Shown here: positions 18,831 to 28,718 of the stretch, piece by piece
How positions within the stretch are numbered: position 1 is the first letter of the stretch
Layout of the letters: every line of letters begins with the position of its first letter
NCBI RefSeq assembly: GCF_900142225.1
Contig: NZ_FRAD01000005.1
Location: 153,857 to 217,856 of the forward strand
DNA length: 64,000 nucleotides
From: Hathewaya proteolytica DSM 3090
Lineage (GTDB): Bacteria; Bacillota; Clostridia; Clostridiales; Clostridiaceae
Direction: 5' to 3'
Position numbers and translations under genes: made by a program
The notes under the pieces: model-generated
What the model saw: only the letters and a program-made list of their open reading frames with translations
Database searches by the model: none
Told to the model about the DNA's origin: nothing

Positions 18831-19145
18831 CTATAATATATTTACTCCTACAGCCTTCTCAACATTATCGCTAATCTTTTGAAGTCCAATATTAAGCGAT
18901 CCTTGATTACTTGGTATTAAAATAATGGCAGGAAGCATTTGTCTATTATATCTTTCAATAGTTTCCTCAATTTCTGCTGCTACTTGCTCTGTAACAAATA
19001 TAACAGCATACTCATCTGCAGCTAATTTATCCACAGTTTTTTGAGCTTCTTCTTTTCCTATAACAGGGAAAGTATGAATACCTATAGCTTTGAAAGCTAG
19101 TATAGAATCCTTATCCCCTACAACGCCTATTTTATACATAAACAT
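18831..19145 (-). CDS. ntpG: V-type ATPase subunit F (NtpG)
   Basis: Small central-stalk subunit that binds subunit D. YKIGVVGDKDSILAFKAIGI is the family N-terminus and AVIFVTEQVAAEIEETI the typical Rossmann-like core. 104 residues. The start is ambiguous among a GTG at 19148, ATG at 19145 and ATG at 19139; AAAGG spacing favours 19145, though the last gives the canonical MYKIGVVGD. It overlaps the ntpC stop codon. Confidence 0.92.
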   Translation of the reverse strand: MFMYKIGVVGDKDSILAFKAIGIHTFPVIGKEEAQKTVDKLAADEYAVIFVTEQVAAEIEETIERYNRQMLPAIILIPSNQGSLNIGLQKISDNVEKAVGVNIL

Positions 19146-20133
19146 CACGCAACCTTTCTCTGATTACGTTACTTTGAACCTTATTGAGCTTAGCAACCAT
19201 AATTATTCTTATTATTTTAATTTCAGTTTCCTTTGCCAAAATATACGAAAATAAAGGTTCTGGTCCGAAATTAATGTATTTGCCATCTTTTACGTGTTCC
19301 ATAATACAGTCCTCAAAGGATTTTTCAAAAAGAGTCAACTTTCCAGTTTGTGCATATTCGTTTAGCCCCTCTTTAATCTTTGGACCATATACAGTTTTGG
19401 AAAGTCTTGAAACAATGTTTTCATCGCTTTCACTGTACATTTTTTCATAAAACTCTAGCTCAATAGTACCACCCTTTAAAAGCACTTCTCTTAAGAAGTT
19501 CATGGATTTCTCCTGCTTTTTAACTCTTAAAAAGGTTCTAATGTTAATGAAATCTATGTTCATTTTAACGTATTTTAGAATAAACTCTTCCTTCATATCC
19601 TCTGCTCTTTTAACCATATCAGAGTACATGAACCTATCCACTATAATATCTATTATCTGAGGATCCTTTGTTTCCTTATATTTTAACTCTGCCTCTTTAA
19701 TTGCATCTGCAAAGGAAGCGGGAAGCTCTTTATAATCTCCAACTGCTATAGCTTCTTTTAACTTACCAGCATCTACAGTACCTGCCTGCATTAATAAAGA
19801 ATTAAATTCAGAGGAAAGTGCCTTTGCCTTTATCAAAACCTTTATATTGTGGTAATCGTATTTAACACTTAAAATATCCACAACAGAATTGTCGCTAGTT
19901 AACTCATACATAAGTTTGTATACTCGCTGCAATTCGTTTTGCAAAAGTACCTCATAATCCTCCGCCCTGTCTACATCATTCATAAGAGCGGAATACTCAC
20001 CTTCCCCAAGGATGCTAAGTGCCTCCATAGCGGAAGGTGCATCAATCATTCTCTCAATCTTAACTTTATTAAGGAGCCTTTTTTCCAGGACTCTCAGCCT
20101 GGCAACTGCCGATGTGAAATCCATTCTATTCAT
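19132..20133 (-). CDS. ntpC: V-type ATPase subunit C (rotor adaptor, archaeal C / eukaryotic d)
   Basis: Caps the membrane rotor ring and receives the D-F shaft. MDFTSAVARLRVLEKRLLNK is the family opening, and three repeated helical units follow (KYDYHNIKVLIKAKAL, KMNIDFINIRTFLRVKKQ, KETEIKIIRIIMVAKLN). 333 residues. The start is taken at the second ATG (20133), six bases after AGGAGG; the first ATG touches the ribosome binding site. It overlaps ntpG. Confidence 0.94.
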   Translation of the reverse strand: MNRMDFTSAVARLRVLEKRLLNKVKIERMIDAPSAMEALSILGEGEYSALMNDVDRAEDYEVLLQNELQRVYKLMYELTSDNSVVDILSVKYDYHNIKVLIKAKALSSEFNSLLMQAGTVDAGKLKEAIAVGDYKELPASFADAIKEAELKYKETKDPQIIDIIVDRFMYSDMVKRAEDMKEEFILKYVKMNIDFINIRTFLRVKKQEKSMNFLREVLLKGGTIELEFYEKMYSESDENIVSRLSKTVYGPKIKEGLNEYAQTGKLTLFEKSFEDCIMEHVKDGKYINFGPEPLFSYILAKETEIKIIRIIMVAKLNKVQSNVIRERLRDVYV

Positions 20134-20150
20134 GGGCATCCTCCTATAGC

Positions 20151-20717
20151 TTATTGAAATAGCATGCTGGCTACTTCATGCTCTAATTCCTTTTTCATTG
20201 ATGCTACCAAAGCCTCAAAAGTAAAATTATATTCTATTCCCTTGCAAACGATTATAAATCCTTCAGGAATTTCTCTATTATCATTACTTCTAACAAGCTT
20301 TAATTCATTTATCATATTATCATCTATTACAGATTTAAACTTTTCAGACAGAATTATTTCCTCTCCGCCGCTTAGCTTTAAAGATTCCACATTGTTTTTA
20401 AGGTAAGCCTTAAATTCCTCAGCACTCATGTTGCCAAGTTCTTCTACAGCTTTGCTATACACATCTGCAATAACTTGCTGCTTTGCCTTAAGCTTAATGT
20501 TTCTGCCCTTAAGTTCTGCATTAGATATTATTCTTGCTTTTTTGCTCTCAGCTTCTGCCATAGCTTTGTCTATAAAAGACTTTTTTACAGCCTCTGCTGA
20601 ATCAGACTTCTGTTTTAAAATTTTATCGGCCTCTTCTTTAGCCTTTTGTAAAATTTCCTCAGCCTTAACCTTAGAATCCTCTAAGATTTTAGAAGTCAAA
20701 TTTTCTAAATTAGACAT
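20151..20717 (-). CDS. ntpE: V-type ATPase subunit E (peripheral stalk)
   Basis: Peripheral stalk subunit that, with the G/H subunit, holds the head against rotation. A long charged N-terminal coiled coil (KAEEILQKAKEEADKILKQK) precedes a globular C-terminal domain (GFIIVCKGIEYNFTFEALV). 188 residues, usual size. It lies between ntpK and ntpC, with a gap of 11 bases to ntpC. Confidence 0.93.
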   Translation of the reverse strand: MSNLENLTSKILEDSKVKAEEILQKAKEEADKILKQKSDSAEAVKKSFIDKAMAEAESKKARIISNAELKGRNIKLKAKQQVIADVYSKAVEELGNMSAEEFKAYLKNNVESLKLSGGEEIILSEKFKSVIDDNMINELKLVRSNDNREIPEGFIIVCKGIEYNFTFEALVASMKKELEHEVASMLFQ

Positions 20718-20752
20718 ACGTTCACTTCCTTATTCTAAGATATTTATGATGC

Positions 20753-21226
20753 CTAGAATTTAATAACTAATAATAATGATATAACCAATCCTAAAAGTGC
20801 ATAAGTTTCAACCATGGCAGCTAAAATAACACCTTTCATAACGTGCTTAGGGTTTTTAGCTAGGATTGCAATACCAGCTGCAGATGTTCTTGCCTGTAGT
20901 TTAGCTGACTGCCAACCTACAAATGCTATTGGAAGACATGCCATAAATAAATAGAAACCTTGCTGTAAAGTCATATTTGTACCGATTTGTAAGTAAACCA
21001 TTAATCCTATTATGAATCCATAAAGACCCTGTGTACCTGGAAGAAGTTCAAGGATAAGAGCTTTACCAAACTTCTCTGGCTCTTCTGTCAATAAACCTGC
21101 AGCAGCCTCACCAACAAGACCAACACCCTTAGCAGAACCTATACCCGGTAATATTACAGCTAATGCTATACCCATTGCTGCGAAAATGTAACCACCATTT
21201 TGAATTAAAAAATCTAAAAATTTCAT
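20753..21226 (-). CDS. ntpK: V-type ATPase proteolipid subunit K, sodium-type ion site
   Basis: Forms the membrane rotor ring that carries the ion. 157 residues with four membrane helices from an internal duplication (GIALAVILPGIGSAKGVG and the second GIAILAKNPKHV half). Residues Leu62, Thr65, Gln66, Tyr69, Gln111 and Glu140 are in the positions of the E. hirae NtpK Na+ ligands (Leu61, Thr64, Gln65, Tyr68, Gln110, Glu139), all shifted by one. This predicts Na+ rather than H+ transport. Two strong helices with a single carboxylate per subunit mean a low ion-to-ATP ratio, as in pumps. Confidence 0.96.
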   Translation of the reverse strand: MKFLDFLIQNGGYIFAAMGIALAVILPGIGSAKGVGLVGEAAAGLLTEEPEKFGKALILELLPGTQGLYGFIIGLMVYLQIGTNMTLQQGFYLFMACLPIAFVGWQSAKLQARTSAAGIAILAKNPKHVMKGVILAAMVETYALLGLVISLLLVIKF

Positions 21227-21238
21227 TTACTATTCCTC

Positions 21239-23218
21239 CTAATCATTTTTTACATTGATATATTTATTTTCACATTTAAAAGGTGTATATTGTTTTCCCC
21301 CACCTTCGTAAAACTTACCGAAATACTCAACATACTGTAATCTACAAGTATGAACATATGCACCAAGTGCACTAATAAATAAGTTGAAAAGATGGCCAAC
21401 TACGAAGATAATTATTCCACCTATCCACCTTGCAATTCCTGCTGGTATAAGAGTAATCATAAGGTTAAATGCGTTGGCAACGAATCCACCAGCAAGACCT
21501 ATAGCCATAAGTCTTGAGTAAGAAATTAAATCTCCCACGTAACCAGTTAAACCGTACAGAGAATACAATCCCTGACCAATTCTCGCACCTAAATTGCTGA
21601 ATTCTCTTCCCCCAGTAAGAACTATAATAACCATACCAAGGATCATTGCCCACATAGAAATAGTTTTAACCATTGGTGGTATTCCACTTACAGCTGTTGC
21701 AGCCAATAAGCCTGTTGCACCTAAAAGAATTAAGTACATAGACACAACATCGTACACTATATCCATGTATTGTTTATTCTTGATATAATTATATGCTTTT
21801 ACGCCTAGTCCGAATAGAATGTGGACAAGACCAAAAACTACAGATACTAAAAGAATCTTTATAACATCTGTTCCTGGGTCTACAATTCCCTTAAACAGAG
21901 CTACATTAGGGAATTGAGTTTTCATGAAATCTCCAAAGAAACCACCATAAATAAATCCTACAATCATGGTTGGCACGCCTAAAGCCATGAAAAATCTCAT
22001 GAAATTCTTTGTATCTTCCTTCATGTTAAACACTGCTAGTGCAATGCCGGCACCTACAAAAAGAAGCAATCCGTATCCCACGTCTCCCATCATCATACCA
22101 AAGAAAACAAGGTAGAAGAACATAAGACCTGAAGTTGGATCCGTTTCACCGTATTTTGGCAAGCTGTACATCTTTGTAATGGATTCAAAAGCTGTAGCAA
22201 GCTTGTTGTTTCTAAGCTCTACAGGAACCTCTGGATCTTCTTTATCAGCTTCCTCAAAAGAAAGATAGTAGTTATTGCTGCAAGCTATTTTAATTTTTTC
22301 CTCTAGCTTTTCAGTTAGCTCTGTTGGGACCCAGCCCTCCACTGCAAGTATGTTGCTAGATTTTAAGAAATTATCTGAAGCCTTGGATTTCTCCATGAGT
22401 GCATCGTAGTACTGACTCACCACTTCAAGATTTTCTCTCTTATCTGCATAGGATTCAATTTCTTTTACTATAGCCTTTTCTTTTTCATTTAGCTTAGTGA
22501 TTCTTTCATTTTTTTCTTCAATAGAAACAGTAGGAATCTCATCGCTAACAGTTGTAAAAGAGCTGAAGCCATATTTTTTCAACATTTTTTCACACTCTGA
22601 TGCGTCTGCTCCATGTACTATGGCAACAAGGTTCACATCAGTCTTAACTTCGCCTATGAATTCAATATAAGCGCCATTAAAGTTGTTGGTAAATTCCTCT
22701 ACAAAGCCCTCCTTCATAACCTTTGGTATAAAGCCTGTAAATGCCTTTGCTTTTACTAAAGAGTTTAACTCTGCAAAGCTTACATCTAGCTTTTTCCAAG
22801 GTGAAAGAATCTCGATGTCAGATTTTAGTTTTGTTATTTCGTTTTTGATACTGCTCAATTCCGTCTCTTTTGCTTTTAACGATTGGTAGTATTCTTGCCA
22901 TGGAGTAGTGCTTCCGATTTTCTCGAATTCCGAGAAAGATATGGTTTTTAAACCTTCCTTCAAGGATTTTAGACCGCCACCCTTAGGTGAGTACTTGTTT
23001 ATAAAATTCAAGGAGAAATTAAGTTTTGATATAGCTTCCTCAATTTCAGCTGAATTGATTTTGTCAGAGTCCTTTGCAAAAAACTCTAAATCATCATCTT
23101 CTTTTTCTTGAAGATTTATAAACTGAACCTTTTCAAACTTCTGCAAGACATCCAGCAATGCACTTTTATCGTTCTTAAAGGAAAGCAAAGAGAACTTACT
23201 CATTTTAATTATTGCCAT
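21239..23218 (-). CDS. ntpI: V-type ATPase membrane stator subunit I
   Basis: Forms the ion half-channels next to the rotor ring. The soluble N-terminal half (about residues 1-330) is coiled-coil rich. The C-terminal half has about eight membrane helices, from TSGLMFFYLVFFGMMMGDVG to the end. Conserved motifs are MMMGDVGYGLLLF, YVGDLISYSRLMAIGLAGGF with the essential Arg, and LGAYVHTCRLQYVEYFGKFY. 659 residues, normal for bacterial NtpI. It overlaps the preceding stalk gene by 14 bases. Confidence 0.96.
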   Translation of the reverse strand: MAIIKMSKFSLLSFKNDKSALLDVLQKFEKVQFINLQEKEDDDLEFFAKDSDKINSAEIEEAISKLNFSLNFINKYSPKGGGLKSLKEGLKTISFSEFEKIGSTTPWQEYYQSLKAKETELSSIKNEITKLKSDIEILSPWKKLDVSFAELNSLVKAKAFTGFIPKVMKEGFVEEFTNNFNGAYIEFIGEVKTDVNLVAIVHGADASECEKMLKKYGFSSFTTVSDEIPTVSIEEKNERITKLNEKEKAIVKEIESYADKRENLEVVSQYYDALMEKSKASDNFLKSSNILAVEGWVPTELTEKLEEKIKIACSNNYYLSFEEADKEDPEVPVELRNNKLATAFESITKMYSLPKYGETDPTSGLMFFYLVFFGMMMGDVGYGLLLFVGAGIALAVFNMKEDTKNFMRFFMALGVPTMIVGFIYGGFFGDFMKTQFPNVALFKGIVDPGTDVIKILLVSVVFGLVHILFGLGVKAYNYIKNKQYMDIVYDVVSMYLILLGATGLLAATAVSGIPPMVKTISMWAMILGMVIIVLTGGREFSNLGARIGQGLYSLYGLTGYVGDLISYSRLMAIGLAGGFVANAFNLMITLIPAGIARWIGGIIIFVVGHLFNLFISALGAYVHTCRLQYVEYFGKFYEGGGKQYTPFKCENKYINVKND

Positions 23219-23531
23219 GAGACCTCACTATCCTCTCATAGATTAATTTCACTGCTTTATCCAATTTTTCGCCATTGATGTTAGAGTATGATTTTATTTC
23301 ATCCTCACATCTGGCAATTATGGGATTTGCCATGTTTTTTCCTTCTTCTTCAGCATTTGACAAAATCCTATTTTTCTCGTCTTTTGCCTGCTTTAGAACC
23401 TCTTCATACATATTGTCTCCGTCCATCTTCGCCTTTTTGATAATATCCTTAGCTTCTGCCTGTGCTTTAGCTATTACCTCATTACCGCGCTGCTCACACT
23501 CTTTGATCGACTTGATTGCCTCTATTGCCAA
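23205..23531 (-). CDS. ntpF: V-type ATPase peripheral stalk subunit (NtpF, G/H type)
   Basis: 108 residues, nearly all coiled coil (NEVIAKAQAEAKDIIKKAKM), the hallmark of the G/H stalk subunit that pairs with E. The start is set at a TTG (23531) with GGTGGTGA just upstream, giving MAIEAIKSIKECEQRG. The frame is open further upstream but that extension is hydrophobic and lacks a ribosome binding site. First gene of the operon; ntpI overlaps its 3' end. Confidence 0.85.
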   Translation of the reverse strand: MAIEAIKSIKECEQRGNEVIAKAQAEAKDIIKKAKMDGDNMYEEVLKQAKDEKNRILSNAEEEGKNMANPIIARCEDEIKSYSNINGEKLDKAVKLIYERIVRSHGNN

Positions 23532-23650
23532 GTTATCACCACCTTTATAAATATTTATACATATATAGTAATGGATAAAATTAGTGATAATTAAACTAAT
23601 CATACCCTTCTATATCATACTACATTTTTAGACAATAAAAAACTAAATTA

Positions 23651-25336
23651 TTAATTTTTTATTGAAAAATAATGACCATCTTCATAAAAAACAAGGTAAC
23701 TGACATTTTCTATCAACTTCTTATATTTTATGTAACGAGAAATGTCCATATTAAACTTCTCAATGTAGATTTTATCTCCCTTTTTTATGAGGTCTTTTTC
23801 AATCAATTCTTCTTTTATTTTATTGACTTCGCTCTTAGTAACATCTACTCTTAAGAAGTCAGGTATCCAAGTTTTTTTGTTGTTTATGATGTAATCCATG
23901 CGAAGCAAATTTTTAAAAATCACTTGGCCATCCTTGTCTTTTGAAAAATAACTTTCATTGAAATCCATAAGCAAACCGTAGTACTGAGAAAAGGTAACGC
24001 TTCTATGAAAATACCCCTGCTCTAAGGCAAAAACACTGAGTTTTTCGTAGAAATCAAAAGCACTTTCAAACTTCTCTTCCAGATATGATATGGATAAACT
24101 GAACTTAGAACTATTGTAGTATCTATCCACCATGCTCTCTATTTTCTTAAGTTTCATAAGTTCATGGTAGGATATATACTTAGTCTTTAAGATCTCATAA
24201 GGAGGTATGTGGCTGTACACAAGTCCCCACTTATCCTTTTCCTCTTCCATGACAGTGCCCTTTAGCACCTTAAGAAAACCAAGCTGTATTTCATCAGGCT
24301 TTAAAGAATAAACATCATTAAAAGATTTTTTAAAAGAATTGTAATCTTCCTCTGGCAGACCTGCAATAAGGTCCAAATGCTGTTTTACGTTGTTACATTG
24401 TTTCAAGCTTAACACTTTGTTCATAATATCTTCAAACTTCACAAATCTATTTATATCCCTTAAGGTATTTTCGTTGGTACTTTGTACTCCAACTTCAAAC
24501 TGAAAAAGTCCACTTCTAGCTTTTCCTATTAGCTCAATTTGTTCTTTTCTTAAAATGTCACTGGAAATCTCAAAATGAAAGCAAGTGTATCCATTGTCAT
24601 TTTCCATGAGATACTTCCATATCTCCATGGCGTACTCGTGCTTTGCATTAAAAGTCCTATCCACAAACTTCAGCAATTTAACCTTTTTATCTAGGAAATA
24701 TTGTAGTTCTTTTTTTACCCTATCTACATGCAAAAATCTTAAATTTCTATCTGTAGATGAAAGGCAATACTTGCACCTAAAAGGACATCCTCTAGAGCTC
24801 TCGTAATATAGGATTTTGTTGTCCAAATCCTCTTTTTCATCGTATGGAAACACCAAATCATTCATATCTATGTTATCCCTTTTACCATGAAAATATGTTT
24901 TATTTTTATCCCTATAATATAGACCCTTTATTTGATCTATTTTATTTTTTGAAAGCTTGGACTGTATAAACTCTCTATAAGTTTCCTCTCCTTCACCCAC
25001 TATAACGTAATTAGCCCAATGACAACTTTCCATAAAAGCTTCAGTGTGGAAAGACACCTCTGGTCCGCCATAGAGTATCTGTATATCTGGATAAACACTT
25101 TTTATGAGTTTCCCCAAATCCTTTACCATAGTTACATTCCAGATATAAGTAGAAAAACAAACCAAATCTGGCTTTTCAAAGAGGATGCCCTCTAGAATCT
25201 CCTCAATCCTATTGTTTATGGTAAATTCTTTTATACGGCAAGTATACGGAAGATCCCTAGTATAATGATCTAAATACCGTAGAGCAAGATTGCTATGTAT
25301 GTATTGAGAATTCAATGCCACTAATAATACATTCAA
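23651..25336 (-). CDS. B12-binding-domain radical SAM protein (DUF4080-type)
   Basis: N-terminal cobalamin-binding-like fold (NVLLVALNSQYIHSNLALRY; ILYGGPEVSF; VGEGEETYREF). A radical SAM core follows, with CPFRCKYC (Cys184, Cys188, Cys191) for the 4Fe-4S cluster. A ~200-residue C-terminal domain resembles DUF4080. 561 residues. Members often act as methyltransferases or P-methylases, but the substrate here is unknown. The start is a TTG at 25336 with AGGAAGTGAT ahead. Probably monocistronic, divergent from the flippase gene. Confidence 0.88.
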   Translation of the reverse strand: MNVLLVALNSQYIHSNLALRYLDHYTRDLPYTCRIKEFTINNRIEEILEGILFEKPDLVCFSTYIWNVTMVKDLGKLIKSVYPDIQILYGGPEVSFHTEAFMESCHWANYVIVGEGEETYREFIQSKLSKNKIDQIKGLYYRDKNKTYFHGKRDNIDMNDLVFPYDEKEDLDNKILYYESSRGCPFRCKYCLSSTDRNLRFLHVDRVKKELQYFLDKKVKLLKFVDRTFNAKHEYAMEIWKYLMENDNGYTCFHFEISSDILRKEQIELIGKARSGLFQFEVGVQSTNENTLRDINRFVKFEDIMNKVLSLKQCNNVKQHLDLIAGLPEEDYNSFKKSFNDVYSLKPDEIQLGFLKVLKGTVMEEEKDKWGLVYSHIPPYEILKTKYISYHELMKLKKIESMVDRYYNSSKFSLSISYLEEKFESAFDFYEKLSVFALEQGYFHRSVTFSQYYGLLMDFNESYFSKDKDGQVIFKNLLRMDYIINNKKTWIPDFLRVDVTKSEVNKIKEELIEKDLIKKGDKIYIEKFNMDISRYIKYKKLIENVSYLVFYEDGHYFSIKN

Positions 25337-25504
25337 CTAATATCACTTCCTACTTAATAAGTTTTATTAAAACCGTAAACACGGTTCGCCACACCGTATA
25401 GCTTATACTTTATAATATTAGTACATATTCGTAAAATAATCAATCATATTGATGAATTTTTTTTCATAATTATATTTTAAGTAATAAATAATGTGGAGGC
25501 ATAC

Positions 25505-27010
25505 GTGATTAACGACGATTTTTATAAAAATTCTTTCATTTTGACACTTTCCAACTTAAGCACAGCAATCCTAAGATTTCTATTTTCCGTTGTCTTATCA
25601 AGAGAGCTAGGTTCCGAGGGTTTAGGTTTATATGCCCTTATAATGCCCGTATACGACTTGTTTTGCTGCTTAATTTGCGGTGGAATGGTTACCTCTCTTT
25701 CCAAGGAAACTGCCAAGTACTACAACAAAAAGGATTACGCCAATCTCATGAAGAGCGTAAAAGTGTCCTTTGTATTTAATCTTATTTGGGGATTATTTGT
25801 AACTTCAATATTTCTTCTACTGTGCCCCTTTATATCAAAGCACATTATTCAGGACAACAGAAGCATATATCCCCTTTTAGCCATCAGCCCAGCTCTTATA
25901 CTGGTAGCTCTATCTTCTTTGTTCAAAGGATTTTTCTACGGAACATCAAAGGTAAAAATCCCCTCTATCATAGACATTTTTGAAAAAGCACTGAGGATGA
26001 TAGCCATAATCGTATTGATGAGAATTATAAATGAAAAAAGCATAACATTTACAGTAACCATTACATACATTTCACTGACCCTTGGCGAACTACTAAGCTT
26101 CATACTTTTATTTTTTTATTATAAACACAATAGACAAAGATTATCAAAGGGAATAATATCAGAGGAACACACAAGGTCTAAAATACTCAAAAGCATACTG
26201 ATAGCAGCCATACCACTTTGCATAAATGGACTGCTGACCACAGCCCTCAGTTCCTTTTCAACCCTCATCCTTCCCCGCAGGTTGATTTTAGCTGGCATCA
26301 CCTACACTGAGGCCTTGAGTGTTATTGGAAAATTTTCAGGAATGGCACTTACCATAGTGTTCTTTCCCTCATTTATAATTTTGTCATTTTGCACGCTCCT
26401 TATTCCGGAGATATCAAAGTACATCGCCTCAAAAGACCTCATAGGCATGGAAAGAAGGCTGCGACAAGTAATGGAGATCTCATTTTATTTAGGCATGATA
26501 AACATGATAATATGCATTGTAATACCAAATCAGCTGGGAATAATCTTTTACAGCAGAACAGACATTGCGCCCTATATTGTCTTTTTAGCCGTCAATGCAC
26601 CAATACTTTATTTATCTTCCTGCACATATAGTATTTTAAATGGTATTGGCCTTCAAAGTAAAGTACTTATCAACTCGCTAATTTCATCGGTATTAGAAGT
26701 GGTGCTTTTATTTGTACTTCTAGCAAAGCCATCTATAAACATCTACGGATACGGCATTGCAATGTTCATAAGCAATATAATATCTTTTGTCATGAACTTT
26801 TATTTTATAAACAGATTTTACAAAACAAAATTCACATTAAAGGAAAATTTAATACCCACGTTGATATGTGCAATTTGCCTCAACATCTCCCTAATCATAA
26901 GAAATTATTTCACCTTTATGGACATCTTATCAAAAACTGTTGTCATAGTAATTTTAGGCTTTACTTCCTTTATATTCATCACAGTGCACATCAAAAAAAA
27001 TCTAAATTAA
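25505..27010 (+). CDS. SpoVB-like polysaccharide/lipid II flippase (MOP superfamily)
   Basis: About 501 residues and ~14 membrane helices. TLSNLSTAILRFLFSVVLSR followed by LGSEGLGLYALIMPVYDLF is the typical SpoVB N-terminus. Relatives translocate peptidoglycan or polysaccharide precursors, and SpoVB acts in spore cortex synthesis. The start is the GTG at 25505, seven bases after GGAGG; the GTG at 25493 lies ahead of that site. A second MOP flippase is encoded convergently just downstream. Confidence 0.85.
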   Translation: MINDDFYKNSFILTLSNLSTAILRFLFSVVLSRELGSEGLGLYALIMPVYDLFCCLICGGMVTSLSKETAKYYNKKDYANLMKSVKVSFVFNLIWGLFVTSIFLLLCPFISKHIIQDNRSIYPLLAISPALILVALSSLFKGFFYGTSKVKIPSIIDIFEKALRMIAIIVLMRIINEKSITFTVTITYISLTLGELLSFILLFFYYKHNRQRLSKGIISEEHTRSKILKSILIAAIPLCINGLLTTALSSFSTLILPRRLILAGITYTEALSVIGKFSGMALTIVFFPSFIILSFCTLLIPEISKYIASKDLIGMERRLRQVMEISFYLGMINMIICIVIPNQLGIIFYSRTDIAPYIVFLAVNAPILYLSSCTYSILNGIGLQSKVLINSLISSVLEVVLLFVLLAKPSINIYGYGIAMFISNIISFVMNFYFINRFYKTKFTLKENLIPTLICAICLNISLIIRNYFTFMDILSKTVVIVILGFTSFIFITVHIKKNLN

Positions 27011-27015
27011 ACTAA

Positions 27016-27045
27016 CCCCTGACACTGCATAAACACTGTCAGGGG
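27016..27045. terminator. Hairpin between convergent flippase genes
   Basis: CCCCTGACA (27016-27024) pairs with TGTCAGGGG (27037-27045). The T-tract is weak on both strands, so efficiency is uncertain, but the position between two convergent stop codons suits a shared terminator. Confidence 0.65.
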
Positions 27046-27054
27046 CAAAGCAAA

Positions 27055-28671
27055 TTAAGTCAACCTGTTTTTTATGAAAGACGGTATAACCTTTAATAGT
27101 TTTTTAGGGAACACGTCAAAATCTTTCTTTCTTATGGACTTTGTCACAGTTAAAACAAAGACATAAACAATAGCCCCCACCACAATGCTTATAACCGTAG
27201 CTATAACATTGTTGATGTACACATGTTTAGATATTAATCCAAAAACAAAACTTACTACCCTATGGCACAAAATAGCCGCTGCTCCCATGAGAACCGAAGA
27301 TACCACAATAAGAAAAATTCTCTTTGCCATTTTTATTTTGCACCTCAAAGTTCTTCTTATACTCAGGCTGTTCATTAAAATGGGAACAAGGTAATAAACG
27401 AAGTTGCCGATTAAAATACCGTAAATATTGAAAAAAGGCATTCTTATAAAAACAATGTCCGCAACTATCTTGCATACAAGGCCAAAAAAAGAATGAAAAG
27501 TTACCACATTTATTTTTCCAAAGCCTTGAAGAATAGAAACTTGTATCTGGGCCACGGACATTAGTACAATGTTTAAAACTCCCAGTACAAGCAGATTAAC
27601 TATGACACTATTGTATCCCAAAATCTTGCATATAGGCCCTGAAAGGCTCATAAGCCCCACAGCACATGGCACAGACACTAGAAAAGTTAACTTGTAAGCG
27701 TAGAAAGTATTCTTCCTCAAGTTCTTCATGTCATCTAGTGCTGCAAACCTTGATATGGCAGGCAGAACCACCACAGACAAGGATGTAATTATGGCAATAG
27801 GAACACCCACCAAGGAATTATAGTTAAAAACATTTCCCACAAGAGCATCAGCGTTCATGCCCATGGTAGGCAGTATTCTAGAGGCAATAATGTTGTCAAA
27901 AAGCATACCCATGTTCTGAATTAAAACACATATGGTCATGGGAATTGAATACTTTATAACTTTTTTCAAAAGAAGAGCCTTCCTCTTCTGAACCTTTTCC
28001 TTTGCATTTATTTTGCTTACTCTTATGGTCTTATCCTTATTGTAATAGGAAATAAGGATAAGTAAAGCCACAATGGCTCCAATGGTAGTTCCCGTGGTAG
28101 CTCCAGCCACCCCTAACTCTATATCGCCGTATTTTAAGAGAAGGTATGCGATTAAAAGGCTGAAAACCACATTAAAAACCTGTTCAAAAATCTGTGATAC
28201 CGCTGTAGGCTTCACATTGCCCCTACCTTGAAAATACCCCCTGTAGCAACTCAATAGACAGGTTATAAATAAAGTAGGAGACAAAACCTGTAATCCAATT
28301 TTTATAGAACTATTTCCAAACATTTTGCTTATAGGACCTGCAAAGGCAAACAAAGACAAAGACAAAAAAAGTCCCAAAGCAAAAAGAAATAATCTAGTTA
28401 TCTTAAAGGCATTGACAGCATCCTTGTACCTCTGAAGAGCAAGCAATTCCGATATATTTTTTGAAATTGCAGAAGGCAGTCCAGTATTGCCGATTACATA
28501 TACGAAATTAAATACATAATACACGGAGGAGTATATCCCTACTCCTTCCTCCCCAAGAATTCTTCTTAGAAGAGGATTATAAAATACAGATAAAACTTTT
28601 ATTAAAAGACCTGCAGCAGTAAGTATGACGAACCCTTTGCCAAAGGACTGTTTATCGGATGTTTCATCCAT
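27055..28671 (-). CDS. Polysaccharide biosynthesis flippase, MOP superfamily (SpoVB/MurJ group)
   Basis: About 538 residues with ~14 membrane helices. GFVILTAAGLLIKVLSVFYN opens the first helix, and RRILGEEGVGIYSSVYYVFN matches the conserved loop of the SpoVB group. YRGYFQGRGNVKPTAVSQIFEQ is a strong family block. It probably flips a lipid-linked cell wall or spore coat precursor. The start is taken at the ATG at 28671, with an in-frame GTG one codon earlier. It is a second, clearly diverged paralogue of the convergent neighbour. Confidence 0.87.
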   Translation of the reverse strand: MDETSDKQSFGKGFVILTAAGLLIKVLSVFYNPLLRRILGEEGVGIYSSVYYVFNFVYVIGNTGLPSAISKNISELLALQRYKDAVNAFKITRLFLFALGLFLSLSLFAFAGPISKMFGNSSIKIGLQVLSPTLFITCLLSCYRGYFQGRGNVKPTAVSQIFEQVFNVVFSLLIAYLLLKYGDIELGVAGATTGTTIGAIVALLILISYYNKDKTIRVSKINAKEKVQKRKALLLKKVIKYSIPMTICVLIQNMGMLFDNIIASRILPTMGMNADALVGNVFNYNSLVGVPIAIITSLSVVVLPAISRFAALDDMKNLRKNTFYAYKLTFLVSVPCAVGLMSLSGPICKILGYNSVIVNLLVLGVLNIVLMSVAQIQVSILQGFGKINVVTFHSFFGLVCKIVADIVFIRMPFFNIYGILIGNFVYYLVPILMNSLSIRRTLRCKIKMAKRIFLIVVSSVLMGAAAILCHRVVSFVFGLISKHVYINNVIATVISIVVGAIVYVFVLTVTKSIRKKDFDVFPKKLLKVIPSFIKNRLT

Positions 28672-28718
28672 CACTCTTCCGTACCTCCAAACTATTTATA
28701 TTGTTGTAAAAGTAAATT

